From assembly GCA_013365365.1 (NCBI GenBank), contig JABVXU010000429.1, positions 1 to 46,983 on the forward strand: DNA of 46,983 nucleotides. Direction: 5' to 3'. The notes under the pieces are model-generated. The model saw only the letters and a program-made list of their open reading frames with translations. It made no database searches and was not told where the DNA came from. A program made the translations under genes and the position numbers. Below are positions 27,001 through 39,300 of the stretch, piece after piece; position 1 is the stretch's first letter; each line of letters opens with the position of its first letter. The DNA comes from Cruorifilaria tuberocauda (lineage: Eukaryota > Nematoda > Chromadorea > Rhabditida > Onchocercidae).

Positions 27001-28011
27001 TTTTGCAAGGTCAAATTTCAGTATCATATTATATTCTTTTTCTTAAAACTTTTCGATATTTGAACTAAGGAATTTGTTATTTTTCTAATGGCTGATAATA
27101 GTGCATTTTGATGATCCGTTTGCAAACTGTTGGGGATTTTCTGTTATAGAATTTAAAAAATGTACACTTGGTGTCGAGGTCATTAAAAGAAGTAGGCATT
27201 GAGCATACTTACCTGAGTAGCGGTTGTCGAATTGAACGGTTGATTGATGAATTACACAGCGGTGCCGTGCGTATTATCATAGCAACGGATATCGCTAGCA
27301 GGTATTTTGAACTTAATTATTCACTGTACAATCATATGATGTGTAGGTAACTAAGGTATGGAATCCGAAGATACTATTTGCCATCCCCAGAACGTATCTT
27401 CTAAAAAATATGTAAAATATTTCAGTGAAAGAAAATTTCCCCACCTTGCAAATTCATTTCTAAATTTATCGAAAAATTTCAATTTTCCATGGAAATTTCA
27501 GAGGTTTAGATCTTCCTCAATTGAGGCATATTATTAATTACGATTTTCCGCGACAAATTTCCGATTACGTCCATCGGTGTGGTCGAATTGGTCGCATTGG
27601 GAGTTTACACAAATGTTTAATGACATCATTTGTCCGACGAGCTTGGGAAGTAAAGCATGTCAATTCTATTGAAGTTGGTTTTCTTATGATTAGCAATGAT
27701 TTTATCTTTTGTTTTTATTTTTATATTTTTTTTTATGTTTTTACTTTTTATTTTTATCTTTTGTTACTTTCACGTTATTTATTATTCATTGTTTCTGTAC
27801 GAAATGAAATTAGATGTTTCTGAACCCCTAACAGTTGAAGAAAAAAGGTAAATTTTTCCTTCTCCTCAGAGAATTCGACTTATAAATAATTATGGGATAT
27901 GCTGACTTTAATAATTTCTAGTTGGCTGCACGACTTCATCGTACCCTCGAAGATGTAGAGCTGAATAATCCAGGAAGACTGATGGGTCGGCAGAGAAATT
28001 TGAATTTATGA
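24041..28011 (+). CDS. DEAD-box RNA helicase, probably mitochondrial (DDX28-like)
   Basis: Twelve exons: 24041-24208, 24299-24471, 24619-24752, 25066-25199, 25425-25541, 25637-25769, 26006-26139, 26358-26538, 26771-27009, 27150-27301, 27502-27673 and 27922-28011. They join in phase to 608 residues. An in-frame stop upstream (24026) bounds the start. Residues 5-25 ([20 protein letters not shown]) look like a mitochondrial presequence. An acidic run (90-97) and a basic run (127-138) follow. The helicase core has a Q-motif region ending at Gln242, motif I AETGSGKT (259-266), STPG (338-341), DEAD (358-361), SAT (400-402), ATDIASRGLD (516-525) and HRCGRIGR (546-553). All ATP-handling motifs are intact. 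DDX28 assists assembly of the mitochondrial large ribosomal subunit; the DDX28 assignment rests on the presequence plus general resemblance, so another mitochondrial DEAD-box family is possible. Two donors (after 24471 and 24752) are weak but the phase requires them. Confidence 0.88.
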
Positions 28012-28078
28012 TGTTTTTTTTGAATTTGAAGTTGTTTTGACAAATTATTTGCTTGTTTACTCCTTTGTTTCCAAATTC

Positions 28079-28084
28079 AATAAA
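28079..28084 (+). terminator. Candidate polyadenylation signal of the helicase gene
   Basis: AATAAA lies 68 bases after the stop codon of the DEAD-box gene, a normal nematode distance. Confidence 0.6.
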
Positions 28085-29814
28085 AACTGCAAGTGAAAAA
28101 AGAACAGGGGAATGGTATTAACAATGCTGTTATAGTGCTGCATAAAATTATTCTGAATTCTGCAAGAAAAAACGTTACCATTTACCAAAAGTTACCATTA
28201 TGCTCATTCAGTAGTTTTAGCATTCAGATTTCTTCATTATTTATCAAAAACAATGCAAGAGGTAGAAAAGAAGATAAAGCTGAACATGTTTGTACGAGAA
28301 TCAGCTCAACAATTTCATGTTTCCAGAAATAGCTCTAATGCTGTAGATCATTCGCAAAAAATTGAAAAAAAAACCCCGGAATGGAAATCATGCCAATCTT
28401 AATGAGGAAGACTTTCGAAATGCTATGTGAAATTAACTTCCCAAGCATTTCAATGAGTTGATAATGTGAATAATGAAGTGATATCAAGGAAATTATACAT
28501 AGTAACACATTTTGATATCCGAAATCAATCCATCTGTTAAGTGATTTTGTTAGATTGGGTGAAAGTAACCATTGAGGGTGAAATGTTTATTGGTATGCAT
28601 AAGTGGTGATGATTAGGAATGGAATGTGGTGAGTAGATTGAATCGTTTTTCCCCGTCGAAGGACATTTATCTGTACGGTATTTGATGGAAAGGTATACAG
28701 AAAGAGGAAGGAAGAGAAAATTTTCCACTCCTGTTCCTGCATTTTTCATCGTTTAATTTCTAACGAATTTTAAGCAAAGAATTTTTAAGATTTAGAAAAA
28801 GATTAAGACATCATAATGACGTTTGTGTTGAATGGAAATCTCATTATTTATTAAAATTTTGATACTATCTTCATTATTGATCATGTTTTTCTCTTATCAC
28901 ATAATGATCCCTATCACACTACTATACTACTGTACTGATGATATTAAAGTGATATCAAATCATTAGTATACAGCTCCAGAAGTATCGTTTCAAACAAGAT
29001 GATCAACATTCTTATAACTTATCGTATATTTTACAGTATTAAAAAAATCGATACTGGTACCATTCAGGATAAAATACCAGGTGTGCATATATGAAACACA
29101 AGTTTAAATATCATTAACAATTCTATTGTATTATTGGTATCATTTATTGATTATATTTTGCTCTCAATTTTTCTTCGCAATATATTTTGTCATCGTAATA
29201 CGATAGTATCATAAATGTGGTGCCAGTGGAGGCGATAGCACCATGATGAACTATTATTGTTATTACTAACTGCTATCACTGTTATTAAAATATTATAATG
29301 GTTGATACTGTTGATGGTATTTCAGTTAGTATACTTATTTTGTAATTTGCATTTCTTTCAATTACAAATAATAATTTCAATTATTGCTTCTTCTATTGAA
29401 ATGATTATGCTGGTGTTGCAGAAAGCATTCCTGTTTGGAACACCTTTAAGGTGCATATTGTTATTTTCCATTATCACCATCATCAGGTGTATATGTAATT
29501 TTTCTTTCTTCCCCTTCCTTTCCATTTCATTTCACCCTCTTTAGCAAGAATGTCTTCTCTTGTGCACACATACAAGTTTTGCTAGTAATTTGATCGAGAA
29601 TAGCACCGCCGAATCGACTGTCCCCTCCATATCATCTATCGATGATTTGATCGGTACCGATGATTGTCATCACCTTATTTACCTCTCTCTCCCTATCCGT
29701 TATTAGTTGTGTGCAATTAAACAATTCAGCGTCCCATCTTCCGTCAATTCATACTACCATCCCATACCGTTTTATGTTTTTGATCGCTCCAAAAATGCCT
29801 TCTAAATATGTTTA

Positions 29815-30090
29815 ATTCTCTCCTTTCCTCTCTCTCTTTCTCCATTCCTCTTTGCACCTCTCTTTTTTCATTTTTATTCTTTTCTCTTGCTTTATTCACT
29901 TCAAAATTTTGTAAAATTTCACTTTTCCTTTTAAATCACAATTTGAAAAGTAGAATACTGAAGAATGAGAGAGAAATTAAACGTTAATCCTACAGTTTCA
30001 TTAAATAGATAAGTATTATTAGAATGAATTGCTGTCTCTCTCTCCTTCCTTCTGTCTTCCTTCCTCTCTCTCTTCTTTCTTTCCCATTTA
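29815..30090 (+). repeat. Pyrimidine-rich (CT/CTT) tracts
   Basis: Two CT-rich blocks, about 29815-29880 and 30028-30085, are built of CTCTCT, CCTTCC and CTTTCTTT units. They produce low-complexity open frames on the opposite strand that I do not accept as genes. Confidence 0.65.
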
Positions 30091-30454
30091 ATGTGAAACT
30101 TCGTGAATGTGAAACAATGATAAATGTCTCAAATATGTTAAGTGATATTTTTAATCCTATTTTCCTGTTTTTAATATAAAGAAATTTGTTACCACACAAT
30201 CTTTTCCCTTAAATTAATAAGCAAATCCACAAATCATCTAAAGAATTTCAAAAAAAAGATAAATTTGAATAAATATAAATTTAAATTAAACAGATGACAT
30301 TTTTTTCGCTTATCAAATGGATTGATACGTCTTCGTCTTTTATCATTGTTATCATATTTTTCATATCAATTTCAGATTTCCTCATTTTTTCTTATTTTTT
30401 CCTTGCAAATTGAAAAAAAATTTTACTAGAAAATGTAAATATGAAGTATAGAAG

Positions 30455-30508
30455 AAAATAGAGAGAGGGAAAGAGAGAGAAAGAGAGAAAGGGAGAAAAA
30501 GAAAAAGT
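30455..30508 (+). repeat. Purine-rich (GA) tract
   Basis: A GAGAGAGGGAAAGAGAG-type block of about 50 bases. It is the compositional complement of the pyrimidine tracts some 380 bases earlier, so the two could pair imperfectly. Confidence 0.7.
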
Positions 30509-31934
30509 AAGATTCTCTTTGATATGAATACAGCTGCAAATGCATTTTATAGTAAAATTTCTGGGAAAAACTAACAATTAAAAAATTAAATGAATATTTT
30601 TACTGCATATTTACGCATGATCGATATTTTGGGCAAATCGATTTGGGTCAATTCTTTCCTTTTTTTCCTTCCATTCAATACTCACTCATCAAAAATTTTT
30701 GATATAATTCATGCATTTGTTTGAAATTCCATAAATTTTTTCCATTTCCTTCATTTTATTTTTGGATTTTGTTGTTTTTAATTTTTTGTTTAAATTTTAT
30801 TTCATTTTAAAAATAAGTTAAATTAGGAAGTAATTCATAGTGGCTGTATGATAAGATGAAATATCGTTGAGGACTAATATTAATAATATATAAGTGATTG
30901 ATAGAAATTTGAAGAAAATTGAAGTGATAATTGTAAATTTAAAGGATTATTTTTGTTTAATGGTATGTTTGATTTATGGATTACTTATTAAATTTTATTA
31001 CTTTTATTTGTTAATTTCTCTCTTATCTATTGTTTATTCAGTGATAAATTTTTCTCATAATCAAATTTGATTTGTTACTTTGTCTTATTTTAAAATGTGA
31101 ACGACGGTTGAAACTGCAATCATAGTTGTGTTTAACAATGATTAATTAGCTGTTTCTGACAGAATGATTAGCATGAATATCAAAAAAAACTGATTGAAAG
31201 AAGAGATTTTATCACAATCATTTAATATACCATACATTATGATCGGAAAAAAATTCGCTAATAAACGAAAAGAAAAATAATTCTTTTTTACAAATATAAA
31301 TAAAATATTCAATTATTTTTTCAGTATTTCATTTAAATTTGTTTTATAAATTTATTTGCAAATTGCAAATGAAAATTCTTCTTCAGTTTTACGATTCATC
31401 ATTTTATTGTTGTAATCTATTTGCATATCCGATTGCCATTTCAATATCTTTTTTTTAATTTCTGATAAAAAAGAGAACGATCGCTACATTTGATTTTTTT
31501 TACTCTGCTATAGAACGAAAAATTTTCCCGTCGCTAATTTGCATATCAAATGGTGATCATCTATCGTTTTTATTCCATTGATAATAAAAAAGAGAAGAGA
31601 ATGATCGAGAGGGAAAAGGAAGTTTTCTCAACCAAAATACTTTCTCATCGACAAGAAGACTGATATATTGTGGATATTTTGATAATTAAGCATTAAAGTT
31701 TGCAATATCCGGATGATTCTACGAATTATCCCAAAAACTGTTATGTTTTTCTCTTTCCCTACCGTCCCATCATGACAAATGCATCAAATATATCGATACA
31801 TTCGGCGCAAAAATTCCATTTCAATTGATCATTATCGCAAGGAAGAGAGGAAAGGAAAAAAATATTTTAACGAATGAATGTATTCGACATTGTTTGCCAA
31901 TCGTTTTTTTTTTCATTCCAACCTAAAGAATGCT

Positions 31935-32155
31935 ACTTTCATCATCAAAATCATTACTTATATTTTTATCATTAGTATCATCATTGTTTACATTATCAAT
32001 TATTATCATAAATAGAGAATTTAGTACTATTATTTAATCATTAACATCATTAGCAATATGCACCATCACAATCAATATTGTTTATAGTACAAATGATAGA
32101 AGAATTATTATTTTTTATCATTTATATCACCATTATCATTTTTTTATCATTTTCT
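31935..32155 (+). repeat. Degenerate ATC/ATT trinucleotide-rich region
   Basis: TCATCA, TTATCA, CATCATT and TTATTATC variants recur across about 220 bases without strict periodicity. It is a decayed simple repeat. Confidence 0.5.
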
Positions 32156-33290
32156 GTTGTTTTCTTCAATCATTCTTAGCAGTATAACTTGATTAATTTT
32201 TCTAACTGATACGAAATTCGATAACTCTATCTGTTTGATAATGCTGATAACTTCATTTATTGAATATAACTTTAATTTTAATCTTACTGAAAGGGTAAGG
32301 AAGGGATTAATGAATTGCTAAAATTCTTTGGAGAAAAGAAACGGTTATTCAGTGAGCAAATTGTCAACAAATTCTCTGAAATAACTTCATAGTAAAGAAA
32401 AAATAGACAAATGAATTGAGAGAGTGCATAAATTAGAGACAATAAACAGTCAGTTGAATAAACAAAGGTAAATGGAATAAATAAGGAAAGTAAACAAAGA
32501 AATTCAAAATTCCTAATAATACGTATTTGTTCGAGCTTGTAGCATCCATCGTTGACATTTCAGCTTTCATTCAACAGTAGAGTGGAATTCATTGATATTT
32601 AATTAAAGCTTTAATTTTTATTTCTGATATCGATTGTGATTTGATATTGAAAAGTGCATATCCATCAACGGCAATATTAAAAAAATTGAGTTAATTTAAG
32701 AATTTACTAATTCAGCTTAACTGGATCGAAATGAAAGAAATCATAATTTAAATTTAAAGGCTTAGTTTAAATTTCTTTTTGAAATTATGGCTGGATGTAT
32801 TGTGTAATAGTTTGTCATCTTGTAAAGTAGTAAATAACCCAGAATATAAAATGCATTTTAAATGATCAAAATTAAAGTAATCCGTGAAATAGACACATAA
32901 ATTAAAGTTTTATATGGTTTTGAAAAAAAATAAGGAAAGAAGAATAAAAAGTAAATTTTATATAACTTAACAAAATTGAAAGATAAAGTTTTAGTGTTTT
33001 CTAAAGCTAAACGAATAATCATTTGAAATTAAATGTTTTTGTTTTATTATTCAACAACTCATGAATTTCACTGCATAAATAAATAGAAATTAATTAAATA
33101 ATTAGAAATTAATAATGTTTCTAGACTTAATTAAAAATAAGAATAGAAATAATTAACTCTATGTATAAGAAATTATTAATTTCATTTGATTAAAAAAAGT
33201 AAATAATCCTTTTTTTTCCATTATTTGGTTAATGATTTGGATATATAAAATCTGAAATAAATGAATAAAAAGTTGGATCAGTCAAATTTT

Positions 33291-33300
33291 TGATTTGCAG
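33291..33300 (+). promoter_or_regulatory. 3' splice acceptor just before the Pez-like start
   Basis: TGATTTGCAG lies 13 bases before the chosen ATG at 33314. It is either a spliced-leader acceptor or the acceptor of an unseen 5' exon. A two-codon frame (ATG CAA TGA, 33309-33317) overlaps the chosen start. Confidence 0.45.
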
Positions 33301-33313
33301 AAAGAAAAATGCA

Positions 33314-36300
33314 ATGACTATTATCTCCAAAATGTTACATATGCCATTGAAATTGAAATGGGGTAAAAAAAGTGGTCGATATGATCTTAGCCAAGATATT
33401 TATGTATTAACTGTTTATCTTGGTGATTACGCTATCATACAATGTACCCTGACAACAGAAAGTACGGCAAGCCAATGTATGGAATATCTTAGTCAAAAAG
33501 TAGACCTCAATCAGGTTAGTTAATGGAAATTTCAATTTGAAAAACGATAAACAACAAAAAAAAAATGAAAAATGAGCACTAATAGTTGCAAACGTTTCAC
33601 TTTTTGTTTGGATAGTCACATATTATAGGATATAGATGATTAGTAAATAAATGAAGTGATTGGATCTATAAAATATATAATTGATATGTGTCTCACGTGA
33701 CTTACGTGAAACAAAAATCAATCTTTTCTCTGTATTTACACTCTAACTTTTATCTAATTATTTATTATAAACCTGAGTTTTTTTCTCTCCTGTAATATTA
33801 ATTAGTTTTAATTTTTAATTCTTGTCACAGGTAGAAATGTTTGGATTACGATATCAAATGAAAACAAATGATCCGGATAATCGTATGATGCGTTGGGTGG
33901 AACTTGATAAGCCGTTAAGACGTCAACTTGAAAAATGGGCATGCAAACCACGACAAGTACAATTGGCTGTCCTCTATCATACGCCAAATGCATTTACATT
34001 AACTGATCAAATGGCTAGGTTAACAATATCAAACCTGATAATATGAACAAAATGATGCGATACAGAAGGCGTATAATTGATTGAATTAAAAGAAATGATT
34101 GGGGAGAGAAAAAAAGGAAAGTGGAAGATTTGCATTCATTTTTTATCTGATAGTACCACTCAACAGTTCTTTGCATATATTGTTTTCTATATGATAAAAA
34201 ATTAAAATGAATAAAAATAGTTTGAGATTCTTACTATGCGGTATAAATGAACAGAGAAAATTTTTCTTTCCGGACTGATATGTGTATACGTCTAAAATAT
34301 CGTCGATAACATTAATGAAATGATACCTAAGAATTGTTTTGATAGTTGCTTTCTAAAGCAAAAAGGAAAAGAAAGTTTTGTTTTTGATTAAATCGAAATG
34401 ATAAAAAGGGTGATAAGAAAAGAGGAAAAAAACTTCGTCCCATTTCAATGTAATAGGAAAAAATTTTCAGATCGTACTACTTTTTCCTAATGAAATTGGA
34501 TGTTGTTGAGGGTAAATTGACAGTTGCCCTCGAAAAATATATCAACCTTGCAGCATACAGTCTTCAAGGTTATCGATTATTTCTTTTCATTAAAGAAAGT
34601 ACAAATAGCCGGGTTGATTAAATTATATTCGAAATGTTTGAGGGAATAAAAATGATATTGATAATATGATATGAAATAATGATTAGTTCCTTTCCTTTTT
34701 TTTGATTTTCAGCCATTTCATTTTAGAAAATTTGAAATAAAATAAATAAAAATTAGTTTTTCTAAATGCGATTTTTCTTTTTTTAATTCAAAAAATGTTC
34801 TGATTAGAAATAAAGTATATATTTACTTCGTTATTCATACTTTCTAATCTCGATATTATTTAATTAATCCTTCGTATCTTCAAATTTTCTCAGTATTTAA
34901 ATATTTGCTTGCGTTAGTGGATATATGAAAAAATAAAGTTATTTTCTAAAATTTGCGTACTTTTATATCAGTTTGTAATAATTTTACCACTGTCGCAAGG
35001 TCATAACAAAAGATCAATTAATTAATTACCTGATCACTTTCACTGATCTTTTCAACACTTTTTTTCTGGCATAATGGATAATTTTAAATCCTATTTCAAT
35101 TTTATCATTGTTCTCCTATTTTATATTAGTTATTAATAATTGGCTTGCAAAAATTATTAAAACTATAGAATTTCATTTCAATTTAATACTATTATATAAA
35201 CAATAAGCTTATCAAGTAAGTATCATTCTTTTACTTTATATCAAACCATTGAAAGCGAATTATTTTAGCCTTTTTTTTTGAAGTCACGTTTGAAATTTCA
35301 GATTTTCTTACTAATTATTATAGCTTTTAAGTTGCAAGTTAATTAATTTCATTTCCTGTCTCATTCTGATTTAATTATTTCAGTGGAGTACGGTGATTTT
35401 GATCCAACAATACACACAATTGATTTCATGCAAACTGTACCGCTTTTGCCAAAGGTATTTTTCAATGTATTATCATATCAAATCATATCTTTTTTCAATC
35501 TTTCGAAAAGATTCCAGAATTTTATTCAAATTTTCTCTTCCAAAACTAGTCTTATAATAATAGATGATAAATTTCTTGAAGATTTCAAAATTTCCTTTCA
35601 AATTTTATCACAAAATGGAAATAGTAGCAGACTTTATAGTTTTGTTTAAGATTAAATTTAATTTTCTCATAAATCTTGATTCTAAAGTATAGGTAAGAGT
35701 AATCACTGACAATTTTTTTGTAAGATTTTTTCATTTAATTCAATTTTTTTTTCAAATTTTCATTTAAACTTTAATGCTTAAGCAGTAAGTAATAGTAATA
35801 AAGAATTAAAAATTTTTATTTGTATTTTAATGCCAGGCGTATAATTTGTGTTGATTTGCAGCATATCTGTCGAAGTGCACAAATTCAGGAAGACTTATTG
35901 AAGAGAGTGTCAGCGGTGCACGAAAGGCTCAAAGGAATGCAACCAAGCTATGCCGCATTGTTGTATATCGTTGACGCACAACAATGTGAGGGCTATGGCG
36001 AAGAATATTTCAACGGAAAGGTAGAACGAGTAGTACTGAAGCATTTTATGAAATTAAATTGTTTTAATTTATTTGAGTTAATGAAATTAATTAGCAATTT
36101 TTGCATGCAACTCTTACAGTGAAAACTTCCATGCAATATACTAATTAGCTCTTTTTGTTTTAGAAAATAACTTGTACGAAAAAAAAGGAAAATTTTGCAT
36201 AATTGCAGGATGAAGATAGTACTGAGGTAAAGATCGGTTATTCTCAGGAAGGCATTATTGTCAAGGGATCCTATGGTGCACCATTAAAACATAAGTAAAT

Positions 36301-39300
36301 CCGTAAAATTATTTTCAAATTCTTCGTATATGTCGATCGAAAAAAGATTTGTTAAAATTCAATTTTTCGAAAATCACGAAGAAACAAACTCCCGAAATTA
36401 AAGTGTGCTCTTGAATGTACAATCAAATTTATTGATTTTGGATGGGAACATATCAAGGATATGCAAGCAATGAAACGACATCTAAATGTTCGACTTCATA
36501 ATGGAACTTTAGTTCAGTTTACCATGGTATATTATTTCTATTTGATATACTAAATTAGGAAAAAAAATTAATTAGCTAATTAGAGGATTGATCAATATTG
36601 CTATCTCTTTATACTTGATGAAAATTATAAAATAATCCAATTTTTCAGAGAGGATTTTCATTTTCAATTTGAATTTTTTTTTAGGAAGACGCAGAAATGG
36701 CACGTTACGTTGCAATGGTAATGATGTGGCAATTTCGTTACGCAACAAATAAAGCAATCATTGAAAAGAATAGTCCAATGAAGTAAAAAACTTTTTATTA
36801 TGAAATATGTTAATATTTCAATTATAATTAAATTAAATTAAATTCAAGAAATGATATGATCATGAAATTGTGGTTTAGAATATTCCTTATTATTTTTTTA
36901 TTAAAAATTTTTTTATGTTTGTTATTTTTTGCGATTTTTTGTTTGTTATTTTCTTATCAAAATACTATTATCAATCTTTAAGAGTAAATTAGATACTAAA
37001 CTTTTTTAAAGTTCTCAGATCTGTGAGAATGAATATTTTATTAAAGTTTTTTTTTAATGCAGCGATAAAACATGAACTAAAATCTAATTTGATAAATTTT
37101 ATTCAACAAAATATTAGAAGTTCAAACATTTCAAGTTAAATTTTACTGTAATGAAATTATAATTATTTATTTAGCATAAAAAAATCCTAATTTTGCAGTA
37201 TCAATAATTTGCAAGGAAGTATTCGGACGTTCAATCAAATGAGATCATCAAATGCTGAAGTAATTTTCCCTATTTCCTCATTATTAATTACTTAAATTTG
37301 AAATTACCACTTTAGCTAATGCTTAATTCTTAGATAGTTTATTATCATGAAATTCGACATTTTTTTAAATCAATTAATTCATCGTTATATCTTTTCAATT
37401 ACTAACACATAAATTATGATAGATAAAAGAATGTATGAAATAATTTAAGCTTAATAAAATATGAATTTCGAAATTTGCAGCTTAATTCAACTCGCCTAAT
37501 CGGACCAGATTATGCGTCATTAGTTTATACAATGATGCCTGAACCGACGTATTGCTCATCCACGCAGCGTTTGCCGTCATCGAAAAGACTGCATCGCACG
37601 TCACTTTTACAGGCTACGTCAATGTGCAATCTATCAATCAATACTAGCTGCAATGAACCTCAACCATCAAAACGTTCACCGTTAACATCATTGTTACAGT
37701 ACGGTGGACCAGAAAATGGTACTATCATTACGTCAGTTCATTTGATACTCTAATCCAATTAATATATGGAATTCGATTACAAAATTTTATCTAACCTAAA
37801 ATGAGATCAATCGTTCGAAATTAACAAGCGAATTGTAATTAATTTATTCACAACCATTTTATTCGTTCAATAATTTCACCAGGTATCACGGATACATTAG
37901 TATCACAAGATAAGGCAAATGTTGAATTCGATCACGTTTCCCGGGATGTACTATCAAAATCGACCGTGGCACTGAATTTTATGAATGAAGACGAGTATAT
38001 TTCACCAGCAGGTGTTCTGCATTGCTCAACACCCTTCTTGCTACAAAATAATGCTCAGGTTTTTCTTTGGTTTTTTCTAATAAGTTAACATTACTTCATA
38101 TTATTAAAAGATGATAGCAAAATTCATATTCTTCATCCTGAAACATATCCTATTACTTTACTGCTCTATTGAAATTGTCCCTTAAGTTTTCGATAGCCAA
38201 AAAGTCAGTTGATGCTTAATTAAACTTCATGTCCATGTACGTAGCAAATATTTGCTGTAAGATTTCACTGGCACTACCGTAACTAATTATTGCAATTAGT
38301 TGAGTAAAAAATTGTTTGGCTGGAATGTTAGCGGAACTAATTAATTTTGTAGAATGCATCTTCATCACCGGAAGATACCAATGATATGATTCCGTCGATT
38401 GCTGAAAATGATGTCGAAAAATTTGAATATCATAGTTTTGCCGCTTTTCGGAAGCGACATTTAGCTGATACGGTATTTGTAAAATTTGCAATTTGTAGCA
38501 TTCAGTTCACAGTGATGAATTAGTTAGCTATAATATATTAGAGAAAGAAAAAATGATTTTTTTATTTGCAAAAAAAAGTTTCAGATGACAGGTTCTTCAC
38601 CGGAAATTCGCATGATCGGCGGCGGAACTCATACGTTGGGTCGAAGTGCTGCGGCATTAGTGCACAAGCATTCCTTGCTCGCAAATGGATCTCAAAAGGT
38701 TCCATTGTTGATTCCAAACAATTTTATTAGTTTGAAAATAAATTGATAATTTGAAGTAAGTCGAAAATTTCCCATATCCATCATCCGTATCATAGATTAT
38801 TTCAACCGATAATTCCTGATAATAAAATTTTTACTATTTGATTCTCAATCAGTTTGATTCTCAAAAAGAAAAAGAGAAGGAAAAAGCATTATGAGATGGA
38901 GAACGTAAAGATTTTATACTACTCTTCTTGAATAATCAGGAAATTTTATCAGTTTCTGTTCAGGATTCTTTTAGTACCTTATCACATCAATATTCTCATC
39001 ATTGATATCCTGATGAAGAAGGGCAAAAATTATTAGCAGGTATCTCCGAGTCATGCACTTAGTAGTCCAGATCTACTGAGTACTTGCCGTTCGTCACCTG
39101 ATCTTATCACTTCCGTATTGGACCGATATCGGTTAGCGGTAGCTGAAGCAGAATTACGAGCCGCTGCAATTGTTTCACAAAAGCCACCACAATTACAACA
39201 TCACAATGGTACCATTCAAGCCGGTGGATATTGGAAAACAATGAAGGGATGTAACAATTATGTGCTACCATCACCACCATTAAATGCCAAACCACAGGTA

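Larger units (their letters stand above)
28085..33300. other. Five-kilobase gene-free stretch upstream of the Pez-like gene
   Basis: No exon chain or domain is visible on either strand. Two sub-segments (about 28540-28750 and 29545-29780) are less AT-rich and more complex than their surroundings. They could hold promoter elements or 5' untranslated exons of the FERM-PTP gene that starts at 33314. The stretch also contains pyrimidine and purine tracts and a degenerate ATC/ATT region, annotated separately. Confidence 0.55.

Noticed and set aside
29219..29245. Small hairpin (TGGTGC ... GCACCA) considered as an RNA element
   Set aside because: A six-base stem with a 14-base loop is too weak to distinguish from chance in this much sequence.
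30392..30577. Minus-strand frame rich in Phe, Ser and Leu
   Set aside because: It is the translation of the GA/CT simple tract and has no membrane-protein pattern beyond composition.
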